From contig JAGOBH010000007.1 in assembly GCA_017983495.1 (NCBI GenBank), forward strand, positions 123,278-187,277: DNA of 64,000 bases, read 5' to 3'. The position numbers and the translations under genes were made by a program. Below the pieces are notes generated by a model. It had not been told where the DNA came from. It did not search any database and saw only the letters and a program-made list of their open reading frames with translations. This DNA is from Pyrinomonadaceae bacterium (GTDB taxonomy: Bacteria; Acidobacteriota; Blastocatellia; Pyrinomonadales; Pyrinomonadaceae). Positions 1 through 7,221 of the stretch are shown here, piece after piece (within the stretch, counting starts at the first letter, position 1; each line of letters begins with the position of its first letter).

Positions 1-72
1 CAGACGGCTTTCACTTGACTATATTTTCGCCTGTCCGGCGATTTCCCGCAAGTTTGGCCGCGATGGCAGGGC

Positions 73-112
73 AAAAAAAGAGTGATGGCCGAACGATCAG
101 TAAGGCCATCAC
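73..112 (-). terminator. Rho-independent terminator on minus strand
   Basis: A perfect 9-bp stem (GTGATGGCC / GGCCATCAC) with a 13-nt loop is followed, when read on the minus strand, by TCTTTTTTT. No minus-strand gene is visible between it and the gene cluster starting at 965, so its transcript is unknown. Confidence 0.6.
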
Positions 113-279
113 CAATGGCAGCATCACCTGCCGATTTGAGCATATAATGCTCACCCCTTGTTCTAGATCTTGTGCAAATTAAGTCGCCGGTCCCAAATAC
201 ACCCTCGAGCGAGCCCTTAACGACAATCAAATCAATTCAAGATCCAATATGAGAATAGCGTCACTGATCTTGCTTGTAT

Positions 280-293
280 GTGCGGTGCCGCAC
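280..293. promoter_or_regulatory. CRP/FNR-type palindrome, copy 1
   Basis: GTGCGGTGCCGCAC is a perfect 14-bp palindrome with 6-bp arms. It matches the other five copies in the first 6.7 kb. No coding gene starts close downstream; the nearest plus-strand start is at 728. Confidence 0.55.
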
Positions 294-655
294 GCTCTCG
301 ATCAAATGTTTTGCGCGAGCTCGATCTCTTCCAGATTCATGCCGGCTCGATATAACAGCGTGTAACATCTCTTGCAGACGTGTTCACACGGTGTATCTGA
401 GCACTCATATTCCTTGTCACAAAATACACAGATATATGTTTTATCCGGCGTCAGACTGGAATTGGTTGGGGCGGGCACGAACTTATCCTAAGGCACGATC
501 ATCACGATCAACTGCCTTCGAACGACCTCAGCCGTTCGATGTCGTTAAATTAAATTTGCGCCGAAAGAGAGTTATTCAACAGTGCATGGCATCCATCGTG
601 GAAGTCAAGAAATACCATGTTAAATGTCGGAAAGTAAACCGGTTACTGGTGATAA

Positions 656-669
656 GTGCGACACCGCAT
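656..669. promoter_or_regulatory. CRP/FNR-type palindrome, copy 2
   Basis: GTGCGACACCGCAT matches the GTGCG-N4-CGCAC pattern with one mismatch in the last base. It lies 58 bp before the start codon at 728, a usual place for an activator site in a short promoter region. Confidence 0.5.
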
Positions 670-727
670 CGGACTGGCCTTTTAAGACGAGTATTTTGTA
701 TTTGAGCTCGCCCTGAGGGCAGTTATA

Positions 728-970
728 ATGGCAATCACACAAGCAGAAAAAGACGATGTTTACCTGACAGTTTCGATCGAACTCGTGAAAATGTTCGATA
801 TTCTCAGCAATCACTACGCACGTCCCGAACTAAGAGAAAAAGCCCACCTCGTCGCCCACATCGAAGAAAGCCAGCGAAAAAACTGGGAGATATTCACACT
901 CTTGCCGGCCACAGCAAAGAGAGTGGCTTCTGCCGTCCTTCGAGACAAGTATTCGACCAAGGGACTATGA
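728..970 (+). CDS. Small hypothetical protein
   Basis: An 80-residue, charged, probably helical cytoplasmic protein with no signal peptide or membrane segment and no motif I recognise. The start is chosen because GAGGG lies about 8 bp upstream of the ATG. A copy of the operator palindrome is 58 bp upstream, which places the gene with the CRP/FNR and envelope-stress genes that follow. Its 3' end overlaps the convergent PAS gene by 6 bp. The reading frame is short, so it may not be expressed as protein, but the ribosome-binding site and operator argue for a real gene. Confidence 0.5.
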   Translation: MAITQAEKDDVYLTVSIELVKMFDILSNHYARPELREKAHLVAHIEESQRKNWEIFTLLPATAKRVASAVLRDKYSTKGL

Positions 971-1519
971 TTCGCAAAGAGCATTTACGCGGAACGAGCA
1001 ATCCGGGCAAATGCCGTGGGTGATCGACGGCATATATTCTAACTCGAAAAAATGCAATTTTCCGACGGCGGCTTCGATCTCGTCCCATTCGTAGCGGGCG
1101 GTCTTGATCCTGTTGCACCACGAACAAGCTGTGATCAGGCCTGTGGGCGAGGAATTTCCGCGGCGGAGCAGAGGTTGCGGTTCGCGGGGTTCGACGCTGG
1201 TGGTCAGCACGTTGAATTCGACGTTGCCGTCGTCCGATGGATAAATGCTCACCTCAGCGCAACGGCGTGTTGCCGGGCTATCGCACCTGATGTCAAACTT
1301 TATCGATCGGCCTTCGAACGCCTGTTCGATCAGCCGGCGATAGATCACGCGGGTTGTAGGGTCGACGATGAAATCCCACAAGGTGCGGCCGATGATCGAA
1401 CCATCGGCCAACTCAGGGGCTTCGTTTTCGTTGGCAAACTCGTTCCAGTTGTCGGCGACCGACACGATGGTGAAATCGCGGTCGACGCGGTAACGTGTAC
1501 AGAACTCAGGATTCTTCAT
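965..1519 (-). CDS. Stand-alone PAS-like protein with C-terminal cysteine module
   Basis: The 184-residue protein has an N-terminal PAS-like region (a VSVADNW segment, then a G-R-T-L-W-D-F stretch typical of PAS folds). It ends in a cysteine module: CSWCNRIKT, a conserved Trp, then HGICPDC. This CxxC...W...HGICPxC module is common at the C-terminus of PAS sensor proteins and response regulators and looks like a metal- or redox-active site; its function is not established. The ATG at 1519 is preferred over the longer frame because its first residues (NPEFCTRYRVDRD) align with the neighbouring paralogue. It follows that damaged paralogue by 19 bp, so the two probably form one transcript. It has no kinase or output domain, so the partner is unknown. 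Confidence 0.7.
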   Translation of the reverse strand: MKNPEFCTRYRVDRDFTIVSVADNWNEFANENEAPELADGSIIGRTLWDFIVDPTTRVIYRRLIEQAFEGRSIKFDIRCDSPATRRCAEVSIYPSDDGNVEFNVLTTSVEPREPQPLLRRGNSSPTGLITACSWCNRIKTARYEWDEIEAAVGKLHFFELEYMPSITHGICPDCSFRVNALCES

Positions 1520-1538
1520 AACGTGAGCGTCGCGTAGA

Positions 1539-2112
1539 TTACGCGACGAGTTGCCGGCGTTCGGCAAGCTTTGCGTCGAGCCGGCGATGGCACGGCGGAC
1601 AGACGCCCTGCAAAAGATCCGGTAGCAGTTTTTGTCCAAACAGCCGCAGCTTTCCGACGGCGTCTTCGACCTCGAGCCACTCACTCGGGCCAGTCTGTAT
1701 TTTATTGCAAAAAGAGCATTCGGTCACGTTGCCGGCGGCGTGACGCTTTCGGCGGCGAAGCAATTCCTGCAGCGGCAGCGGCACGATCCCGATCGTCTGG
1801 ATCGAAAATTCGACATTGCCATCGAGCGTGCGGCGAATCTTTAGCTTGGCGGTTCGCCGTTGGTCGGGCGAATCGTTACGAATATAAAATTTCACCGCGT
1901 GGCCGGAGAATGAACGCCAGATCAACTCACGGTAGATCTCGCGCGTTTCGTGATCGCTGACAAATTCCCAAAGAACGTGGCCGACGACGGCTTCGCAGGC
2001 TAGTTCGGGGGCGTCATTGACGACGGCATAACCACCCCAATTGTCAGCGACCGAAACGATCCTAGTGGTCGCGGTCGACACGATAGCGAGTTGTAATTGT
2101 GTGGGGGTTCAT
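1539..2112 (-). pseudogene. PAS/cysteine-module paralogue broken by a frameshift
   Basis: This is a paralogue of the gene at 965-1519, with the same PAS-like core (VSVADNW) and the same ending (CSFCNKIQT ... GVCPPC). The ATG at 2112 begins MNPHTITTRYRVDRD, matching the N-terminus of the neighbour, but that frame then reads into TAG. The homologous continuation (RIVSVADNW) is in the next frame. Seven bases (2061-2067) lie where six are expected, so there is one extra base. A GTG at 2081 could start a shortened protein of 180 residues that keeps most of the PAS domain. Real mutation and sequencing error cannot be separated here. Confidence 0.7.
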
Positions 2113-2130
2113 GATCTTTCAATTTACGTC

Positions 2131-2535
2131 CTAGGCGGAGCTAGGTTTGCGTTTTGTGATATCGGCATCCATTCGGGCTTTGCATTCGGGACAGATGCCA
2201 TGGGACGTTTCGGTGTCGAAATTTCGGCGAAAATACTCGTCGGTCGTGACCTATTCGTTATTGTGGTTGAGCTCGCAGCACCATGCACGCATGGTGATGT
2301 AAGATTCGAGTGCCTCGGTACGGGTCAAAAGACGGTAGATCAATATCAGCAGCGGAATTCCGATGGCAAGTACCGTTAGCGTCTCAATCTGTGCGGAGAG
2401 CCAGTCTGATCCGTAATTGGTATTTCCGAAAATTGCACGGACAGCAGAGGCCTTGGTCAGCCAGGTGACCGCAATTATGGAGACTATACAAAGGAGAACA
2501 TACCAAAAGATCCTCAGACTCGGGGATTTGATCAT
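2131..2535 (-). pseudogene. Two-TM protein with cysteine module, interrupted by amber codon
   Basis: The frame from ATG 2535 encodes two hydrophobic segments (about residues 9-27 and 51-66), then MRAWCCELNHNNE and a TAG at 2251-2253. Reading on in the same frame gives 39 more residues including TSHGICPEC and then a natural stop at 2131. In this module family a conserved Trp sits exactly where the TAG lies (E-W-V), so TGG to TAG is the simple explanation. Without readthrough the protein loses the second half of its cysteine module. It is followed 18 bp later by the PAS paralogue that carries a frameshift. Confidence 0.65.
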
Positions 2536-2671
2536 AATTTCAGCACCGGATTCAAATCGTGAGGATCTGCTGTTGAAAGTTTACGCCTATTTGCATTGAC
2601 CCCAATAATGAGCAGATCTATTTTCATAAAGTTCTTAGCGGTGCGGTTTTTTTTCGCGGAGCGGTGCTTGT

Positions 2672-2685
2672 GTGTTCTGCCGCAC
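2672..2685. promoter_or_regulatory. CRP/FNR-type palindrome, copy 3
   Basis: GTGTTCTGCCGCAC, preceded by T and followed by AGAC, matches the shared pattern with two left-arm mismatches. It lies 54 bp before the first CRP/FNR-family gene, so it may be an autoregulatory site. The minus-strand membrane gene begins 137 bp away on the other side. Confidence 0.55.
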
Positions 2686-2739
2686 AGACGACGGGTCGCG
2701 AATGGGCGAATCATTAGTATATATCTGAGGAGAATTATC

Positions 2740-3456
2740 ATGCCAACCGAAAAAACATCGCTGAAACCGATCCAAAACAAACTGCTCGCGGCACTGCCGC
2801 CTCAGGAATACAAACGAATCTTGCCAAAGCTCGAAGAGGTCGACCTGATCTACGACACGCGAATATTCGAGCTCAATCGCCCGATAAGCGACGTGTATTT
2901 TCCGAACAGCGGCATTATCTCGCTGCTGGCGGCGGTCGAGGACAGTTCGACGCTCGAAGTCGGCATCGTCGGTCGCGAAGGCATGGCCGGGCTGCCCGTG
3001 TTTCTTGGGGCCCCGCGGTCGGGGCTGCACGCCGTTGTACAGGGTGAGGGAACCGCGATGCGTATCAGTGCGGGGGATCTGACCGCGGAATGTGCCATGG
3101 GCGGCAAGATCAACCAGATCCTCAAGCGATATACCCACTCGATGATGGTCCAGATCTCGCAATCGTCCGTGTGTTTTCGCTTTCACCTGATCGAACAGCG
3201 ACTCGCCCGCTGGCTGCTAATGACGAGCGACCGGATGCAGACTGAAAAATTTGAAATGACGCAGGAGTTTTTGGCAAACATGCTCGGCGTTCGTCGCGAA
3301 GCCGTTAATCGGGCCGCACGTGACCTTTACAAACGAAAGATAGTCGCCCACACCCGAGGGCAAGTCAGTATCGTCGACCGCGACGGCCTTGAAGCGATGG
3401 CGTGCGGATGTTACGCGATGATACATGCGGAAGAGCGTGATCTTGACGTGATCTGA
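2740..3456 (+). CDS. CRP/FNR-family transcription regulator 1
   Basis: The 238-residue protein has an N-terminal cyclic-nucleotide-binding-like beta-roll (about 20-115), a long dimer helix (about 130-160) and a winged helix-turn-helix (about 173-199) with recognition segment LGVRREAVNRAA. The Glu of RRExV is the base-contacting position in CRP and FNR. I see neither the cAMP-binding signature nor an N-terminal FNR Fe-S cysteine cluster, so the ligand is unknown. A CGCY motif near the C-terminus (222-225) recurs as CECY in both paralogues downstream. ATG 2740 is chosen over upstream starts because of GAGGAGAA just before it and because it aligns with the paralogues. An operator-like palindrome lies 54 bp upstream. 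Confidence 0.88.
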   Translation: MPTEKTSLKPIQNKLLAALPPQEYKRILPKLEEVDLIYDTRIFELNRPISDVYFPNSGIISLLAAVEDSSTLEVGIVGREGMAGLPVFLGAPRSGLHAVVQGEGTAMRISAGDLTAECAMGGKINQILKRYTHSMMVQISQSSVCFRFHLIEQRLARWLLMTSDRMQTEKFEMTQEFLANMLGVRREAVNRAARDLYKRKIVAHTRGQVSIVDRDGLEAMACGCYAMIHAEERDLDVI

Positions 3457-3495
3457 ACGCGTAACTACCAACATTGACAAAATAAAAGGAAAAAA

Positions 3496-3530
3496 GCGGA
3501 CGGTTTGGATTCACCCCCCAAACCGCCCGC
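3496..3530. terminator. GC-rich hairpin after CRP/FNR gene 1
   Basis: GCGGACGGTTTGG pairs with CCAAACCGCCCGC (one mismatch) around a 9-nt loop, 40 bp after the stop codon. No T-tract follows, so it may be a weak or Rho-assisted terminator, or an mRNA-stabilising 3' structure. Confidence 0.45.
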
Positions 3531-3702
3531 ACCGACAGTACATTGCTGTCAAGTAAAAAACAGCCGGAGCCGCCCTTTAACTCTTCGGAGATCGATACTA
3601 ACGCAGGTGCGTTATCTGAGTACAGTTTTGGAATGGCACTCATTTTTCTCGTTCTCAACGAGGAGCATGTTTCAATAATAACCGCATCAGCACAGTAGTT
3701 CC

Positions 3703-3716
3703 GTGCGCTGACGCAC
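3703..3716. promoter_or_regulatory. CRP/FNR-type palindrome, copy 4
   Basis: GTGCGCTGACGCAC has perfect 5-bp arms around four bases and is followed by AGAC, as copy 3 is. TATAAATA lies about 36 bp downstream of its centre. The lmo0937-like gene starts 134 bp downstream. Confidence 0.6.
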
Positions 3717-3850
3717 AGACCGCAAATATTATTATGTGTTCTTATAAATATAGTGGAACAAGGGTTTTAGACGGCAATGTGAATCACACAGGGAAATGCT
3801 AAGGCTTGAAGTTGGACGAATGACTTTAAGATCATAAAGGAGATAAGAAT

Positions 3851-3994
3851 ATGCTTTGGACGATCATTTTAATACTACTGGTACTATGGGCACTTGGCAT
3901 TGGTTTTGCTAACACAGGCGGTTTGATCCACATATTGTTGGTCGTCGCCGTGGTGGTGCTGATCCTGCAGGTTGTCAGGGGAAGACGAGTGTAG
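3851..3994 (+). CDS. lmo0937-family small membrane protein
   Basis: A 47-residue peptide made of one hydrophobic hairpin: residues 3-20 and 25-41 are strongly hydrophobic, and a basic GRRV tail ends the protein. The pattern LWALGIGFANTGGLIHILLV is typical of the lmo0937 family of tiny inner-membrane proteins found beside stress genes. Its molecular role is unknown. AGGAG lies 12 bp before the ATG. The gene is alone between an operator palindrome 134 bp upstream and a strong terminator 27 bp downstream, so it is probably a single-gene unit controlled by the CRP/FNR-like regulators. Confidence 0.8.
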   Translation: MLWTIILILLVLWALGIGFANTGGLIHILLVVAVVVLILQVVRGRRV

Positions 3995-4020
3995 TTTCAG
4001 ATTCCACACCGCAAATTGCG

Positions 4021-4056
4021 AAAAAAAAGGAACGCCGGCGACGGTGTTCCTTTTTT
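4021..4056. terminator. Bidirectional Rho-independent terminator
   Basis: AAGGAACGCCG pairs with CGGTGTTCCTT (one G-U) around GCGA, flanked by A8 on the left and T6 on the right. It can stop the lmo0937-like gene on plus and the response-regulator gene on minus. Confidence 0.85.
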
Positions 4057-4086
4057 GGGTCTGCAGGACGCCCGATCTGCATAAAT

Positions 4087-4572
4087 TTATGAGTTTATCG
4101 AGCGAAACTGCGAATGATCCTGATCGATTGGGTAATTCGGGTCGTGCGAACGCGTCAGCGTCGAGATGGTCTCGTTATGCGCATAAATGGCCCGGCGTTT
4201 GCCCAGGAGTCGTTTGACCGCAAAGCAGAAAATGTCGAGGTCGTCGGGTTTTGAGAGAAACTCGTTGGCTCCGGCCGCGGCAGCCTTTTCGCGGTCGATG
4301 AGGCGGTTCATTGCGGTAAAGATCATGATCGGGACCGTGTAACCGATCTGCCGCATCAGGTAACAGAGCTGTACGCCTGTCATGTCGGGGAGAGCGTAGT
4401 CAATGACACATAGGTCGAACGCGTCGCGGTAGAGCACCTTAAGAGCCCTACGACCGCCTTCGACCGAGGTCACCGAAATCGTCGGATGGATCGGACGCAA
4501 CTGGTTTTCGATCCATTCGCCGGTCGTCTGGTCGCTGTCGATACAGAGTATTTTTGGTTGTGATGCACTCAT
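4087..4572 (-). CDS. Single-domain response regulator
   Basis: A 161-residue receiver domain with little else. Asp12 and Asp14 (CIDSDQ) form the acidic pocket, Asp58 (CVIDYALPD) is the phosphoacceptor, Thr86 is the switch residue, and Lys108 (SKPDD) completes the active site. A tail of about 35 residues after the receiver fold is polar and contains no DNA-binding domain. No histidine kinase is adjacent; the PAS proteins at 965-2112 are the nearest sensor-like genes. It lies 23 bp after a small membrane-protein gene on the same strand, so both probably share the promoter region near 4872. Confidence 0.85.
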   Translation of the reverse strand: MSASQPKILCIDSDQTTGEWIENQLRPIHPTISVTSVEGGRRALKVLYRDAFDLCVIDYALPDMTGVQLCYLMRQIGYTVPIMIFTAMNRLIDREKAAAAGANEFLSKPDDLDIFCFAVKRLLGKRRAIYAHNETISTLTRSHDPNYPIDQDHSQFRSINS

Positions 4573-4595
4573 TGTTATCTCATACTAAGTACAGG

Positions 4596-4805
4596 TCACT
4601 TGACGTTGGCATTTTGTGCATCGACAGGCGCTCCGACGTTCCCGTCACTTGCCGACGTCCAAAAGAAGATAAAAAATATCAGCATCATCAGCGAGAGCCC
4701 GATCGCCGCTGTCGCGACGCCCCAGACAACAAACCTGTATGCCTTTGCGGTATCTTCGCGGACGACCCGTTCCTCCCCATCAACTGTGATAACATCTTTA
4801 GCCAT
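4596..4805 (-). CDS. Small single-TM protein
   Basis: A 69-residue protein with a charged N-terminus (1-24), one transmembrane helix (about 27-50, rich in Phe, Ile and Leu) and a short polar tail. I do not recognise the family. It precedes the response regulator by 23 bp on the same strand and is probably cotranscribed. The operator palindrome at 4872-4885 lies 66 bp upstream of its start and could serve both this gene and the divergent CRP/FNR gene. A plus-strand frame of similar length overlaps it but has no family features. Confidence 0.65.
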   Translation of the reverse strand: MAKDVITVDGEERVVREDTAKAYRFVVWGVATAAIGLSLMMLIFFIFFWTSASDGNVGAPVDAQNANVK

Positions 4806-4871
4806 ATAGTCGTAACTTATCCGTATTTGAATTTATTGTCTTTATCTTATGAGCGTGAGCTCTGAATGTAT

Positions 4872-4885
4872 GTGCGGTATCGCAC
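4872..4885. promoter_or_regulatory. CRP/FNR-type palindrome, copy 5
   Basis: GTGCGGTATCGCAC has perfect 6-bp arms around two bases (GTGCGG/TATCGCAC with G-T breaks at the core) and perfect GTGCG/CGCAC half-sites. It sits between divergent genes (4805 on minus, 4994 on plus). TATGCT at 4905-4910 is centred 29 bp from its centre, the geometry of a class II activator site at about -41.5. Confidence 0.6.
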
Positions 4886-4993
4886 CCATTTGATATTTAT
4901 GTGATATGCTTTGAGTACACTGATCGCCAATTCTTTCAACTTTAGGATCGAGACGATCGAAGACAATTGATCTTCACGGGTGATGCTATTGCG

Positions 4994-5731
4994 ATGCCCA
5001 AGAAAGACACCACCGACGAAGCCCTACTGAACCAACTGCTTGCCGCATTGCCGGAGAGCGAATACCTGAAAATACGTCCCTCACTCGAACGCGTCGAACT
5101 TGAACGCGGCCAGGTCTTGTGGGAAGCTGAGGAACTAAACCAACACATCTATTTTCCTGCGACTGCGATGATCTGCATGCTTTACGAAACGGTAAGCGGC
5201 CAGTCGATCGAGGTAGGTATGATCGGGCGCAACGGTTTGGTAGGTATTGCGACGTTTATGGGAGACGCCGATCTGCTTCACCGGGTCGTGGTAGAACGCT
5301 CGGGCTCGGCGTTCCGGATGAAGGGCTCCGACGCCCTGGAGGAGTTTTCAGAAAGCGGCGATTTTCAGGACATCCTGATGTGTTATACCCAGTCGCTGAT
5401 CACCCAGATCTCACAAACCGCTGTCTGTAATCAACTGCACTCTGTCGACCAGCAACTATGCCGATGGCTGCTGATGAACCATGATCATCAGCAGACGAGC
5501 GTGTTTTTGATGACTCACGACCAGATCGCCAGCCTTTTAGGCGTCAGGCGCGAGAGCGTCTCGCTGGCGGCGTCACATCTACAGGATCGCGGCCTGATCA
5601 AATGTACGCGCGGCAAGATCGAACTCGTCGACCGCGACGGCCTGGAAGCCTCAAGCTGTGAGTGCTACGGCATTGTAAAAATGCAGTACGACCGAATGCT
5701 AAGCAAATACATCAAGGCCCACGGCGATTAG
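4994..5731 (+). CDS. CRP/FNR-family transcription regulator 2
   Basis: A 245-residue paralogue of the regulator at 2740. It has a beta-roll sensor domain (about 20-110), a dimer helix with QISQTAVCNQLH, and a winged helix with recognition segment LGVRRESVSLAA (182-193). The C-terminal CECY motif is at 222-225. ATG 4994 is used rather than an upstream TTG because it aligns with the paralogues. No canonical cAMP-binding residues or FNR cysteine cluster are apparent. Another paralogue follows 80 bp downstream on the same strand and is probably cotranscribed. Operator copy 5 is 108 bp upstream. Confidence 0.87.
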   Translation: MPKKDTTDEALLNQLLAALPESEYLKIRPSLERVELERGQVLWEAEELNQHIYFPATAMICMLYETVSGQSIEVGMIGRNGLVGIATFMGDADLLHRVVVERSGSAFRMKGSDALEEFSESGDFQDILMCYTQSLITQISQTAVCNQLHSVDQQLCRWLLMNHDHQQTSVFLMTHDQIASLLGVRRESVSLAASHLQDRGLIKCTRGKIELVDRDGLEASSCECYGIVKMQYDRMLSKYIKAHGD

Positions 5732-5811
5732 AACGACGGGCAACCCTTCGTTAAGAAAATTGACACTAAGTCCTAGAAATATGCGGAGGCCGGTCGCCGG
5801 CCGGAAGAAAT

Positions 5812-6576
5812 ATGCTCAAAAAGCCAGGAAAAAGCAGATCGCCGGTTGACGACAGCAAGGCCGACGCCCTTCGCAATAATCTCCTTTCGGCTCTCCCGAA
5901 AAGCGAATTCGGCTACATACACCCAAAACTCGAGCTGGTCGACCTCAAAATGGATGACGTCCTTTGGGAAATGGAAGAAAAACGTGAGTACGTCTATTTT
6001 CCGACCACCGCGATGATCTGTCTGCTGTACGAGACCGAAGAAGGTGTATCTGTCGAGGTTGGTATGACGGGAAGTCAGGGCATGGTCGGCGTGGTGGCGT
6101 TCGTCGGCGACGCCCGAATGGCAAAACGGGCGGTCGTGCAATCGCCCGGCCGGGCTTATCGGATGAAAGCGAAAGCAGTCGAGGCCGAATTTGCCCGCAA
6201 CCCCGCGTTTCAGGACATCTGCATGTGTTATACGCAGACGCTGATCGCTCAGATCTCGCAGAGTGCCATCTGTAACCGGCTTCATACGATCCAGCAGCAA
6301 TTATGCCGCTACTTGCTCGTCAACCACGATAATCTGCGAACCAAAACTCTGCAAATGACGCATGAGCAGATCTCAAATGTGCTCGGGGTGCGTCGCGAGA
6401 GCGTCTCAGCCGCTGCGTCCGAACTTCGCGATGCCGGGCTGATCGAGACATCGCGCGGAAAGATCAAGCTCGTCGATATAAGAGGTCTCGAGACCACCGC
6501 TTGCGAGTGTTATACCGTAGTTCGCGAACAATACGACCGCATACTTAGTAAGTACCTCAAATCACACCGTTCTTAA
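5812..6576 (+). CDS. CRP/FNR-family transcription regulator 3
   Basis: A 254-residue regulator very similar in layout to the one just upstream: a beta-roll, the motif QISQSAICNRLH in the dimer helix, recognition segment LGVRRESVSAAA, and a C-terminal CECY. The last 15 residues (YDRILSKYLKSH) also match the tail of regulator 2, so this pair looks like a tandem duplication while regulator 1 is more distant. The 80-bp gap upstream has no operator copy, so it probably depends on the promoter of regulator 2. The ligand is unknown. Confidence 0.87.
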   Translation: MLKKPGKSRSPVDDSKADALRNNLLSALPKSEFGYIHPKLELVDLKMDDVLWEMEEKREYVYFPTTAMICLLYETEEGVSVEVGMTGSQGMVGVVAFVGDARMAKRAVVQSPGRAYRMKAKAVEAEFARNPAFQDICMCYTQTLIAQISQSAICNRLHTIQQQLCRYLLVNHDNLRTKTLQMTHEQISNVLGVRRESVSAAASELRDAGLIETSRGKIKLVDIRGLETTACECYTVVREQYDRILSKYLKSHRS

Positions 6577-6621
6577 TTCGTAAAAGAACTTTTCGACGCC
6601 CCCCGAGTATCTGCAGCGAAC

Positions 6622-6635
6622 GTGCTCCACCGCAC
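6622..6635. promoter_or_regulatory. CRP/FNR-type palindrome, copy 6
   Basis: GTGCTCCACCGCAC, followed by GGAC, matches the shared pattern with one left-arm mismatch. TATAAG lies about 37 bp downstream of its centre. The YtxH gene starts 139 bp downstream. Confidence 0.5.
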
Positions 6636-6774
6636 GGACTGAGGGCCTTGTTGACTCCATACTATAAGTAGATCATCAGCATGCTGACTAAGGCACGCCG
6701 CATTTTGACGGAAGCCATTATTCATCTTGCGAGATCGATACAGAAAATCAAGAAGAGATACCGAGGTAAAAATT

Positions 6775-7209
6775 ATGTTAGAGACCAATAATCAAGAATA
6801 TCGCAACGGCCGCGGCAAGAACACATCATCAAAGATCGGCAACGGCGTACTGTTTTTCGGCGTCGGAGCTGCCATCGGCGGCGTTCTCGCACTTTTATTT
6901 GCCCCGAAACCGGGCAATGAACTCCGTGGCGAGATCGCTGACGTCACCCGAAAGGGCTATGACGCGACAGTCGAAAAGGCAACCGAGCTAAAAGACCAAT
7001 CGGCAAAGGTCGTACAGATCGTGAAGGACAAGGCCGAGGCGGTCTATGACCTTGCGGCTAATAAATTCGCAACCGGCACCGAAGTGGCGGGAGACGTTGT
7101 TTCTGCAACGACCGGAGCTGTCGTGGACGGAATTGAGCGAATGCAGAACGAATCTGGCATTGCCCCCAATGGCCGATCGGGAAGCCGTAAATCGTCAGGG
7201 ATAATGTGA
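6775..7209 (+). CDS. YtxH-family envelope-stress protein
   Basis: A 144-residue protein with a polar N-terminus, one glycine-rich hydrophobic helix (about 22-42) ending in LLFAPKPG, and an amphipathic, charged helix region resembling apolipoprotein repeats (about 50-110). This is the YtxH/gas-vesicle-like layout; members are general-stress proteins of unclear mechanism. ATG 6775 follows CCGAGGT and is preferred to the upstream TTG at 6727. An operator palindrome lies 139 bp upstream, which links the gene to the CRP/FNR cluster. The tail is Gly/Ser/Lys-rich and probably disordered. Confidence 0.8.
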   Translation: MLETNNQEYRNGRGKNTSSKIGNGVLFFGVGAAIGGVLALLFAPKPGNELRGEIADVTRKGYDATVEKATELKDQSAKVVQIVKDKAEAVYDLAANKFATGTEVAGDVVSATTGAVVDGIERMQNESGIAPNGRSGSRKSSGIM

Positions 7210-7221
7210 CGCCGGTAATCG

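Larger units (their letters stand above)
1..727. other. Non-coding left end with two operator palindromes
   Basis: I see no convincing coding region here. The stretch holds a minus-strand terminator-like hairpin near its left edge and two copies of the GTGCG-N4-CGCAC palindrome (280-293 and 656-669), the second shortly before the gene at 728. An open frame at 274-705 uses a TTG start, overlaps the first palindrome and resembles no family I know, so I did not call it. A small RNA could lie here, but I cannot show one. Confidence 0.5.
3457..3850. other. Intergenic region with hairpin and operator
   Basis: A 394-bp gap between a CRP/FNR gene and the lmo0937-like gene. It holds a GC-rich hairpin at 3496-3530 and operator copy 4 at 3703-3716, followed by AT-rich sequence (3721-3755) that could hold the -10 element. 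I see no coding frame in it. Confidence 0.6.

Noticed and set aside
274-705. A 143-codon open frame on plus near the left end
   Set aside because: It uses a TTG start, overlaps operator copy 1, lacks codon bias, has a low-quality Cys/Arg-rich translation, and contains operator copy 2.
620-814. A 64-codon frame on minus
   Set aside because: It overlaps the better supported gene at 728 and its operator and shows no family features.
1052-1537. Long plus-strand frame opposite the PAS gene
   Set aside because: It is the mirror of a real gene with conserved motifs on minus and has no family features of its own.
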